The translations under genes and the position numbers were made by a program. Positions 16,518 to 23,441 of a stretch of DNA of 64,000 nucleotides are shown piece after piece (within the stretch, counting starts at the first letter, position 1; every line of letters begins with the position of its first letter). The stretch covers positions 3,871,243 to 3,935,242 of the forward strand of contig NZ_VFOP01000001.1 of NCBI RefSeq assembly GCF_006716185.1, in the 5' to 3' direction. Origin of the DNA: Ornithinicoccus hortensis. GTDB taxonomy: Bacteria > Actinomycetota > Actinomycetes > Actinomycetales > Dermatophilaceae. The notes beneath the pieces were generated by a model. That model did not search any database, had not been told where the DNA came from, and saw only the letters and a list, made by a program, of their open reading frames with translations.

Positions 16518-17801
16518 TCACTCTCCCGCCAGGATGCCCGGCAACCAGGTCGACAAGAACGGTAGGTACGTGATCAGGAGCACGTCGGCGAAAAGGATGG
16601 CGACGTAGGGAACGACCGCTCGGCTGATCTTGACGATGGACAGCTCCGCGATCTGCGCGGCCACGAACAGGTTGATCCCGACCGGCGGCGTGATCAGGCC
16701 GATCGCCAGGTTCACGACCATGATGATGCCGAAGTGGACCGGGTCCACACCGAGCTCGGTGGCCACCGGGAGCAGGATCGGTGTCAGGATCAAGATGGCC
16801 GCCGCCGCCTCGATGAACATGCCGGCGATCAGCAGCAGCAGGTTGACCACGAGCAGGAACAAGACGACGTTGAAGTTGGCCTCGAGGAAGAACGAGGCGA
16901 TGTCGGCCGGAATGCCCAGGATGTTGAGCAGGAATCCGAACAGGCCCGCGGTGCCGATGACGATCATCACGATCGCGGTGGTCAGCGCCGACTTGGTGAA
17001 GATCGTGGGCAGGTCGCGCAGCCGGATCTTCCGGTAGGCACCGACACCGACGACCAGCGAGTAGGCGACCGCCACGACCGCCGCCTCGGTGGGGGTGAAG
17101 ACACCGCCATAGATGCCGCCCAACACCAGCACCGGCATGATCAGCGCCAGGATGGCCCGGCTGAACGACTGGGCGACCTGCCTGAAGCTGGCCCGCTCGG
17201 GGGTGCCGTGGTATCCCCGACGGCGCGCCACGACATACGAGGCGATCAACAGAGAGAGCGTGATGACCAGGCCAGGAATGACGCCTGCCATGAACATGTC
17301 ACCGACCGAGGTGTTGGCGGCGATGGCGTAGATGATCAGCGGGATGCTGGGCGGGATGATGACGCCCAGCGCGCCGGAGGTCGCCTGGATCGCCCCGGCG
17401 TACCTCAGGTTGTAGCCGGCGGCGACCATCGCCGGGATCATGATCGAGCCGATGGCGGCCGTCGTCGCCGCACCGGAGCCGGAGATCGCGGCGAAGAACA
17501 TGGACGTGACCACGACCACCATGGCCAGGCCACCGGTCAGGTGTCCGACGATGGACTTGGCGAAGTCCACGAGCCGTTCGGAGATGCCGCCCTCCTGCAT
17601 GAGGAAACCGGCGAGGATGAAGAACGGGATGGCCATCAACGGGAAGGAGTTCATCGCGTTGAAGATCTGCTGCGGGATGACGACCAGCCCGAAGGTGTCG
17701 CTGGTGTAGACGGTCAGCATCGTCGCCACGCCCAGCGCGACGGCGATCGGGACCCCGATCGCGAAGCAGACCAGCAGGCTGCCGAAGAGGAGTGTTGGCA
17801 C
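16518..17801 (-). CDS. TRAP transporter large membrane subunit (DctM-like)
   Basis: A 427-residue membrane protein with about 12 segments, the ion-coupled transport subunit of a tripartite ATP-independent periplasmic transporter. DctM hallmarks are seen: the N-terminal FNAMNSFPLMAIPFFILAG, SGSGAATTAAIGSIMIPAM, SGALGVIIPPSIPLIIYA, and the second-half counterparts including LAIGLITPPVGINLFVAA. Its start lies a few bases after the DctQ stop, and the next gene begins only seven bases after its stop, so dctP-dctQ-dctM-dehydrogenase form one operon. It would act with the small subunit and the binding protein to import an organic acid. Confidence 0.93.
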   Translation of the reverse strand: MPTLLFGSLLVCFAIGVPIAVALGVATMLTVYTSDTFGLVVIPQQIFNAMNSFPLMAIPFFILAGFLMQEGGISERLVDFAKSIVGHLTGGLAMVVVVTSMFFAAISGSGAATTAAIGSIMIPAMVAAGYNLRYAGAIQATSGALGVIIPPSIPLIIYAIAANTSVGDMFMAGVIPGLVITLSLLIASYVVARRRGYHGTPERASFRQVAQSFSRAILALIMPVLVLGGIYGGVFTPTEAAVVAVAYSLVVGVGAYRKIRLRDLPTIFTKSALTTAIVMIVIGTAGLFGFLLNILGIPADIASFFLEANFNVVLFLLVVNLLLLIAGMFIEAAAAILILTPILLPVATELGVDPVHFGIIMVVNLAIGLITPPVGINLFVAAQIAELSIVKISRAVVPYVAILFADVLLITYLPFLSTWLPGILAGE

Positions 17802-17804
17802 GGC

Positions 17805-18335
17805 TCAGCCCTCAGCTTCCAGAATGAGGTGGTCCTGGTGCGGGGACTCCCCGCCCTGGAGGATGTCTTCGATCACGACCGCGATCGTGTTGATCAAGCA
17901 GAGCGCGCCGCCGGCGCAGAGTGCGAACATCGGCCAGAACATGGACACGCCGGTCGCCGGAGCGCTCTGGAAGGCGACGGCCTGGGCGATGTTCCAGCCG
18001 TAGACCACCAGGACCACGTAGAAGGCCAGGGACACCAGGTGGGCAACCAGGTTCACGATGAACCTGGCGCGCCCGCTGAGGAGTTCGGGCACCAGGTCCA
18101 CGGCGAGCAGCGACCCCCGACGGACGGCGTACGCCGACCCCAGCATGGTCAGCCAGATCATCAGGAACCGGGAGACCTCCTCGGAGAAGGTCAGCGAGTT
18201 GCCCATCGCGAACCGGGCGAAGACCTGCCAACTGATCAGGACCGTCATGGCCCCGAGGCACAGGGCCATCAGCCAGCCCACGATCTTGTTCAGGCCGTCA
18301 ATGACGCCTAACAGGCGCACGGTAAACGTGTTCAC
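17805..18335 (-). CDS. TRAP transporter small membrane subunit (DctQ-like)
   Basis: A protein of about 176 residues with four membrane segments, the small integral subunit of a TRAP transporter. The typical DctQ features are the N-terminal amphipathic segment, the first helix with LGAMTVLISWQVFARFAMGNSLTF, the charged EEVSRFLMIWLTMLGSAYAVRRG motif and two further helices. The GTG at 18335 is preferred because GAAGAGG lies seven bases upstream; the TTG six bases earlier would sit too close to it. Transcribed between dctP and dctM. Confidence 0.9.
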   Translation of the reverse strand: MNTFTVRLLGVIDGLNKIVGWLMALCLGAMTVLISWQVFARFAMGNSLTFSEEVSRFLMIWLTMLGSAYAVRRGSLLAVDLVPELLSGRARFIVNLVAHLVSLAFYVVLVVYGWNIAQAVAFQSAPATGVSMFWPMFALCAGGALCLINTIAVVIEDILQGGESPHQDHLILEAEG

Positions 18336-18381
18336 GCTCAAACCTCTTCGTCAGTGCGGTTGGGTCTTGGGACTGGGACGG

Positions 18382-19392
18382 TCAGTGGTCGAAGTTGCGG
18401 GCGGCCTCGATCCGGTCCTCGCCCAATTGGGGCGCCCATTTCTCGTAGACCGGCTCGACCGCCTCGCGGAACAGGTCTAGGTCGGGTTCGGTCACCTCCA
18501 TGCCCTCGCTCTCCAGCGTCGCCACGGCCTCCTGCTCCTGCTCGTAGCTGGCCTCGCGCTGGATCGGCAGGGCGTAGTCGGCGGCCTCTTGGAACATCGC
18601 CTGGTCCTCCTCGGAGAGGCTGTCCCAGAGCTTGCCGCTCATCATCATCGGTGCGGGCGAGTACACGTGCTGGGTCAGGGCCAGGTAGTCCTGCACCTCG
18701 AAGAAGCGCACGTCGACGATGGTCGGCAGCGGGTTCTCCTGGCTGTCCATGACGCCCTGCTGGAGGGCGGTGTAGACCTCGGGCCAGGCCATCGGCGTGG
18801 CGTTGGCACCGAGGGCGGACCAGGTGTCGATCTGGACCTGGCTCTCCTGGGTGCGGTGATCGATGCCCTCCAGGTCCTCAGGCGTGTTGATCGGACGGAC
18901 GCTGTTGGTCTGGTGCCGGAAGCCGTTCTCCATCCACGCCAGGATCTGCACGTTGGCCGTTTCCTTGAGCAGGTCCGTGAGCTCATCCCCGATCTCACTG
19001 TCCAGCACGGCGTGGGCGTGCTCGTGGTTCTCGAAGAGGTAGGGCAAGTCGAAGACGAAGAACTCGTCCACGAAGCCACCGATCGGCCCGGTGGAGGTGA
19101 TCCCCATGTCGATGGAGTCGATGAGCATGCCCTCGACCACCTCGCGCTCGCCGCCCAGGGCGTTGTCGTAGTAGTAGGACACGGTGATCCGGCCGTCGGA
19201 CAGCTCGGTGAGTTTGTCGCCGAAGGCCTTGGCCCCCACGTGGTGGTGCGAACCATCACCGAGGGCGAGGCTGAAAGTGATGTTGCCCTCGAACTGGCCG
19301 TCGTCACCGATCGGGACGCTGTCGCCGCAGGCACTCAGCCCGAGGGCAGCGGCGACGGCCGTGACGGTCAGGGCCAGGGACCTGGTCCGCAT
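18382..19392 (-). CDS. TRAP transporter substrate-binding lipoprotein (DctP-like)
   Basis: A 336-residue solute-binding protein. The N-terminus is a lipoprotein signal with lipobox LSAC (cysteine about residue 22). The mature part matches DctP/TRAP-T binding proteins: GDKLTELSDGRITVSYYYD, DSIDMGITSTGPIGG, the signature region VQIDTWSALGANATPMAWPE with the substrate-carboxylate-binding arginine expected nearby, and VYTALQQGVMDSQENP. The ATG follows TGGAGGAAG. It is the first gene of the TRAP operon and lies divergent from an SDR gene, with the 19-bp operator 19465-19483 between them. The ligand is probably an organic acid with a hydroxyl or keto group, inferred from the neighbouring enzymes. 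Confidence 0.92.
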   Translation of the reverse strand: MRTRSLALTVTAVAAALGLSACGDSVPIGDDGQFEGNITFSLALGDGSHHHVGAKAFGDKLTELSDGRITVSYYYDNALGGEREVVEGMLIDSIDMGITSTGPIGGFVDEFFVFDLPYLFENHEHAHAVLDSEIGDELTDLLKETANVQILAWMENGFRHQTNSVRPINTPEDLEGIDHRTQESQVQIDTWSALGANATPMAWPEVYTALQQGVMDSQENPLPTIVDVRFFEVQDYLALTQHVYSPAPMMMSGKLWDSLSEEDQAMFQEAADYALPIQREASYEQEQEAVATLESEGMEVTEPDLDLFREAVEPVYEKWAPQLGEDRIEAARNFDH

Positions 19393-19464
19393 CTGCTTCC
19401 TCCAACACCTCGTCGTGAATAGTCGGGTTCGACCCGAGGAGGCGAACTTATGCGGCCCCCCCGG

Positions 19465-19483
19465 ACGTTAAGCAACGTTAAGT
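19465..19483. promoter_or_regulatory. Operator copy 1 of the TRAP/BKACE regulon
   Basis: ACGTTAAGCAACGTTAAGT lies between the divergent dctP and SDR genes. It contains the inverted repeat ACGTT-AAGC-AACGT and a TTAAG direct repeat at ten-base spacing. A second copy differing at two compensating positions lies at 23309-23327 upstream of the LacI-family gene, so this is probably the shared site of that regulator. Confidence 0.75.
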
Positions 19484-19527
19484 GATTTCCTTGCCTCACC
19501 GATCGGACCTGGCACACGATCAGCCGT

Positions 19528-20322
19528 ATGCCGAATGATCGCGACCCTCACTCACCGCATGCCTGGCCCGGGGTTTGCGGCCTTCGGGTCCTCGTGACCG
19601 GGGCGAGCCGGGGCATCGGGCAGTCCATCTCCGCGAGCATGGCCGCTGCCGGGGCGACGGTCGCCGTCACGGCGCGCGACGCGACCGGCCTCGCCGAAAC
19701 CGTCACCACCATCCGTGATTCAAGAGGACGCGTGCAGAGCCACCAGGCCGACCTGGCCGACACCGCTGCCCTGCCACGTCTCGTCGGTGAGGCCACTGCC
19801 TCGCTCGGCGGTGTGCCCGATGTCGTCGTCCACGCGGCAGGCGCACAGGCCCGCGGTCCCGCGCTGGAGATCGCGGACGAGGACTGGGACAGGGTGCTCT
19901 CGATCAACCTGACCGCACCGTGGCGGCTCAGCATCGAGGTGGCCCGTGCTCAACAGGCGGCCGGCCGGCACGGCAGCCACATCTTCATCGCCTCGATGCT
20001 GGCGCTCACCTCCCGGCCTGAGGTCTCCCCCTACATCGCGAGCAAGACCGGCCTGCTCGGGGTGGTCCGCGCGCTGAGTACCGAATGGGCACCGTCCGGC
20101 ATCCGAGTCAACGGCATCGCACCCGGCTACATCGAGACCGCGCTGACCAGGCCCCTGTTCGAACGGCCCGGGTGGCGGGAGGCAACCTTGGCGCGGGTGC
20201 CGATGGGCCGGTTCGGCGAGGTGGACGACATCGTCGGCCCCGCACTCTTCCTCGCGTCGTCGGCCAGCGCCTACATGACCGGCCAGCTGTTGACGGTCGA
20301 CGGCGGGTGGACCAGCAGCTGA
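19528..20322 (+). CDS. Short-chain dehydrogenase/reductase
   Basis: A 264-residue classical SDR. The cofactor motif TGASRGIG is at about residues 25-32, NAG is replaced by HAAG, and the catalytic Ser and YxxxK are in IASMLALTSRPEVSPYIASK. The C-terminal PGYIETALT and the GGWTSS end are typical. Residues before LRVLVTGAS form an unusually long, His/Pro-containing N-terminus, so a later start is possible. It is divergent from dctP across the operator at 19465 and is likely part of the same catabolic regulon, oxidising or reducing a hydroxyl/keto group of the imported compound. Confidence 0.87.
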   Translation: MPNDRDPHSPHAWPGVCGLRVLVTGASRGIGQSISASMAAAGATVAVTARDATGLAETVTTIRDSRGRVQSHQADLADTAALPRLVGEATASLGGVPDVVVHAAGAQARGPALEIADEDWDRVLSINLTAPWRLSIEVARAQQAAGRHGSHIFIASMLALTSRPEVSPYIASKTGLLGVVRALSTEWAPSGIRVNGIAPGYIETALTRPLFERPGWREATLARVPMGRFGEVDDIVGPALFLASSASAYMTGQLLTVDGGWTSS

Positions 20323-20361
20323 GGCCGGCCACCCGCCACGGGTCAGCGGTCGTGCGCCCGG

Positions 20362-21294
20362 TCAGAAGCCGACCGAGTCCTGGCCCTTCAGCCCGAGCAT
20401 CTGCCGGGCCTCATCCGGGGTGGCGATCTCATAGCTGAGGTCCTCCAGCGACCGGCGGATCTTGGCGACCTGCTCGGCGTTGGACTTGGCCAGCTCCTTC
20501 GGCTCCAGCCAGAGGGAGTCCTCCAGACCCACCCGCACGTGCGAGCCCATCTGGACACCCATGGTCGCGAGCGGCATCTGGTTCTTGCCCGCGCCCAGGA
20601 TCGACCACAGGTACTCCTCCCCGAGCAGCCGGTCCGCCGTGCGGCGCATGTGCATCAGGTCCTCCGGGTGCCCACCGATCCCGCCGAGGATGCCGAAGAC
20701 GGATTGGACGAACAACGGACCGTCGGTCAGGCCCCGGGCGTGCATGTGCTGCAGGTTGTACAGGTGGGAGATGTCGTAGCACTCGAACTCGAATTTCGTC
20801 CCGTTGGTGCGGCCGATGTCCAGGATCGTCTCGATGTCCTGGAAGGTGTTCTTGAAGACGAGGTCGCGGGAGTTCTCCAGCGACTGGCGCTCCCAGTCGT
20901 GCTTGAACTCGGTGAACCGGTCCAGCATCGGGTAGAGCCCGAAGTTCATCGAGCCCATGTTCAGCGAGGCCAGCTCGGGCTTGAAGGCCATCACCGGGCG
21001 CATCCGCTCCTGCACCGTCATCGCCGGGCTACCGCCGGTGGTGATGTTGACGACCGCGTCGGAGTTGTTCTTGACCTTCTCCAGCACCGGGGCGAAGTGC
21101 TCCGGGTCTTGAGAGGGCCGACCATCCTCGGGGTCGCGGGTGTGCAGGTGCAGAATCGCCGCACCCGCCTCCGCGGCACCCAGCGCTGCCTCGGCGATCT
21201 CGTCCGGGTCGGACGGCAGATAGGGCGACATGGACGGGGTGTGGATCGCGCCGGTGACGGCTGCGGTGATGATGACCTTGCGGATGGTTGCCAT
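20362..21294 (-). CDS. Beta-keto acid cleavage enzyme (BKACE, DUF849)
   Basis: A 310-residue TIM-barrel protein of the BKACE family. These zinc enzymes condense a beta-keto acid with acetyl-CoA, giving acetoacetate and a new acyl-CoA. The zinc-binding HLHTRD motif (about residues 49-54), the early VIITAAVTGAIHTPSMSPYLP strand and SLNMGSMNFG are all present, and the ending VGLEDSLWLEP is typical. It is downstream of an SDR (22-base gap), which follows a LacI gene by a four-base overlap, so the three form one operon. It probably performs the carbon-carbon bond cleavage of the pathway fed by the TRAP transporter. The side chain of its substrate cannot be deduced here. Confidence 0.92.
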   Translation of the reverse strand: MATIRKVIITAAVTGAIHTPSMSPYLPSDPDEIAEAALGAAEAGAAILHLHTRDPEDGRPSQDPEHFAPVLEKVKNNSDAVVNITTGGSPAMTVQERMRPVMAFKPELASLNMGSMNFGLYPMLDRFTEFKHDWERQSLENSRDLVFKNTFQDIETILDIGRTNGTKFEFECYDISHLYNLQHMHARGLTDGPLFVQSVFGILGGIGGHPEDLMHMRRTADRLLGEEYLWSILGAGKNQMPLATMGVQMGSHVRVGLEDSLWLEPKELAKSNAEQVAKIRRSLEDLSYEIATPDEARQMLGLKGQDSVGF

Positions 21295-21316
21295 GTGGTT
21301 CTCCTGGGGGGTGTGG

Positions 21317-22084
21317 TCAGTAGAGCTTTTCGGTGTTTCCGTCGATGGCCAGCGCTTGGCCGCTGACCATCCGGCCGGCCGGGCCGGCGAGGTAAAGGGC
21401 GGCCGCGGCGATGTCGTCGGCGGTCACCAGTCGCCCGAGGCTGGACTGCCCGTGATAGAGCGCGGTGACCTCCTCGACCGGCCGGTCGAGCATCTGTGCC
21501 TTGGCCTCGATGACCGCCTGGATCCGTGGCCCGTCGACGGCGCCGGGGCAGATCGCGTTGACCGCGATGCCGTCCGGCCCGAGCTCGATAGCCAGGGTCT
21601 TGGTGAACCCGACGACGGCCCACTTGGACGCCGAGTAGGGACTGCGCCCCGCCATCCCGAGACGCCCGGCAGCCGAGGACAAGTTGATGATGCGGGCGTC
21701 GGCCGACCGTCGCAGGTGCGGCAGCGCGTGCTTGACGCAGTAGAACTGGCCGTGGATGTTGACGTCGAAGGTGCGTCGCCAGGCCTCGGAATCCAGCCCC
21801 TCCACCGGGCCGGTCGGCCCGGCCATGCCGGCGTTGTTGACCAAGACGTCCAGCCCGCCCAGGCGCTCCACGGCGACCTGCACCATCGCCTCGACCTGCG
21901 CCTCCTCGCTCACGTCGCAGACGGTCACCTCGAACCCCTCGTCGCGTGCGGTGGCGAGCGCGCCGTCGCTGATGTCGCTGACCAGGACGTCGGCCCCGGC
22001 GTCCCGGAACACTTGCGCGATGCGAAGGCCCAGGCCGGACCCTCCTCCGGTGACGACTGTTCGGGAATGCTGGATCTGGTTCAC
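21317..22084 (-). CDS. Short-chain dehydrogenase (3-hydroxy acid dehydrogenase-like)
   Basis: A 255-residue classical SDR with TGGGSGLGLRIAQ (about residues 12-24), the D-loop DISDGA, NNAG, and the catalytic SSAAGRLGMAGRSPYSASK. It ends VSGQALAIDGN. Its start overlaps the stop of the LacI gene by four bases, and 22 bases separate it from BKACE. The operon position suggests that it makes the beta-keto acid cleaved by BKACE, acting on a 3-hydroxy acid. With the dehydrogenase at 15539 and the SDR at 19528, the regulon has three candidate oxidoreductases, so which one feeds BKACE is open. Confidence 0.88.
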   Translation of the reverse strand: MNQIQHSRTVVTGGGSGLGLRIAQVFRDAGADVLVSDISDGALATARDEGFEVTVCDVSEEAQVEAMVQVAVERLGGLDVLVNNAGMAGPTGPVEGLDSEAWRRTFDVNIHGQFYCVKHALPHLRRSADARIINLSSAAGRLGMAGRSPYSASKWAVVGFTKTLAIELGPDGIAVNAICPGAVDGPRIQAVIEAKAQMLDRPVEEVTALYHGQSSLGRLVTADDIAAAALYLAGPAGRMVSGQALAIDGNTEKLY

Positions 22085-23235
22085 TCCGGCTCCTGCTGGG
22101 TGGTGTGGTTCGGGGTGGTCTCGTTCTGGCGGACAAGGTCCGGCGTGGGGGTGTCGGGATGTGACTGACTCTCAGGGGGGCAGCCGCAGGTGCGGCCGAT
22201 CCACAACTCGTGCGGCATGACCAGGCTCTGGTAGGGCGCCGCCGGGTCGTCGATCCTGGCCTGCAGCACGTCGAAGGCAGCCTTGGCCATGCCGATCTGG
22301 GGCTGGACCACGGTGGTCAGCGAGACCAGCGCAGATCGGCTGTGCGGCAGGCCGTCGAACCCGGTGACGACAACGTCCTCAGGGACCTTCAGTCCCTGCT
22401 TGAGCAGATACTCGATCACGCCGATAGCCACCTCGTCACTGCCGCACAGGATCGCGTCGGGCGGGCTTCCGCCGGCCAGCAACTCCTGGGCGGCCAGCCT
22501 CCCGCCGGCGTTGTTCAGCCGGGTGCTCAGCCGCCACTCGGGCGGTACCCGGATGCCCAGCGCCTCGGCCGTGGCCAGGTAGCCCCGTTCCCGCGCCGCC
22601 GAGGCGGAGGAGAAGCGGGGGCCGATCACCGTGGCCACGCGATGTCGCCCGTGCCCGATGACGTGGTGCATCATGGCCTCGGCAGCGGCGGCGTCCTCGA
22701 TGCCCACGAAGTCTGCGGCCACGAAGTCGGAACGCCGGGAGAGCTGGACGTAGGGCACCCGCGCAGCGCGCAGGAGCTGCAGGGCCGCCACTTCCTCCCG
22801 CGGGATGGAGGCCAGGATCAGCCCGTCCACCTTGCGGGCGATCATGGCCTGGACCGTGCTCGTCATGACGTCGGCGTCGTCGCTGGTGGAGGCCAGGAAC
22901 ACCTCGTGACCGATCTCTGCCGCACGGTCGACCACGCCCTGTGCCCACCGCGGGAACATCGGGTTGGTCATGTTGGGGACGACCAAGCCCACGACGTTGT
23001 TGCGCCGGGCGTCGGGGATCCGGGGACCGCTCCGGGGGCGGTAGCCCATCTCCCGGGCGAGTGTCAACACCCGCCGGCGGGTGTGCTCGGAGACTCCGCC
23101 CTGGCCGTTCATGACGTAGCTGACGGTCGCCGTGGAGACTCCCGCCTCCCGGGCCACCGCGGCGGCGGAGACGGTCCGCGCGGAAACAGCGGACGCCTTC
23201 GAGGAGCGATCGCCCTCGGGCACCCTGCCGGTCAC
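22081..23235 (-). CDS. LacI-family transcriptional regulator of the BKACE/TRAP regulon
   Basis: A 384-residue repressor with the helix-turn-helix SAAAVAREAGVSTATVSYVM preceded by about 22 extra residues, the hinge RRRVLTLAREMGYRPRSGPR, and a sugar-binding-like sensor domain (VGLVVPNMTNPMFPRWAQGV, then GSDEVAIGVIEYLLKQG). The C-terminal tail is extended. The GTG start is supported by GAGGAGG four bases upstream. It is the first gene of the regulator-SDR-BKACE operon and sits downstream of operator copy 2 (23309-23327), consistent with autoregulation and control of the TRAP operon through copy 1. Confidence 0.9.
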   Translation of the reverse strand: MTGRVPEGDRSSKASAVSARTVSAAAVAREAGVSTATVSYVMNGQGGVSEHTRRRVLTLAREMGYRPRSGPRIPDARRNNVVGLVVPNMTNPMFPRWAQGVVDRAAEIGHEVFLASTSDDADVMTSTVQAMIARKVDGLILASIPREEVAALQLLRAARVPYVQLSRRSDFVAADFVGIEDAAAAEAMMHHVIGHGRHRVATVIGPRFSSASAARERGYLATAEALGIRVPPEWRLSTRLNNAGGRLAAQELLAGGSPPDAILCGSDEVAIGVIEYLLKQGLKVPEDVVVTGFDGLPHSRSALVSLTTVVQPQIGMAKAAFDVLQARIDDPAAPYQSLVMPHELWIGRTCGCPPESQSHPDTPTPDLVRQNETTPNHTTQQEPE

Positions 23236-23308
23236 GGTGCCTCCTCAACCCTTCGTGTCCCGCGTCTGTCGCCGGTCCGTCCTGCCGAAACGCTAAGGAG
23301 CCTCGAGA

Positions 23309-23327
23309 ACATTAAGCAATGTTAAGT
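23309..23327. promoter_or_regulatory. Operator copy 2 of the TRAP/BKACE regulon
   Basis: ACATTAAGCAATGTTAAGT lies about 75 bases upstream of the LacI-family start at 23235. Compared with copy 1 (19465-19483), both arms change together (ACGTT..AACGT becomes ACATT..AATGT), which keeps the inverted repeat intact. This covariation is strong evidence for a protein-binding palindrome. Confidence 0.78.
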
Positions 23328-23388
23328 AGGTGATCAGCCGGGCCAAGAACGCGTTCGGCGCGGGCAGACGGGCCGGGGGGAGACGCGG

Positions 23389-23424
23389 CACGGCCCGGAC
23401 CCACCGGAGTGGGACCGGGCCGTG
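23389..23424 (-). terminator. Hairpin downstream of the cell-wall-binding protein gene
   Basis: CACGGCCCGG and CCGGGCCGTG pair over ten bases with an additional CCCA/TGGG inner stem, 18 bases after the stop at 23442. There is no U-tract. Probable terminator. Confidence 0.65.
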
Positions 23425-23441
23425 TCCGTGGCCTGGACGCG

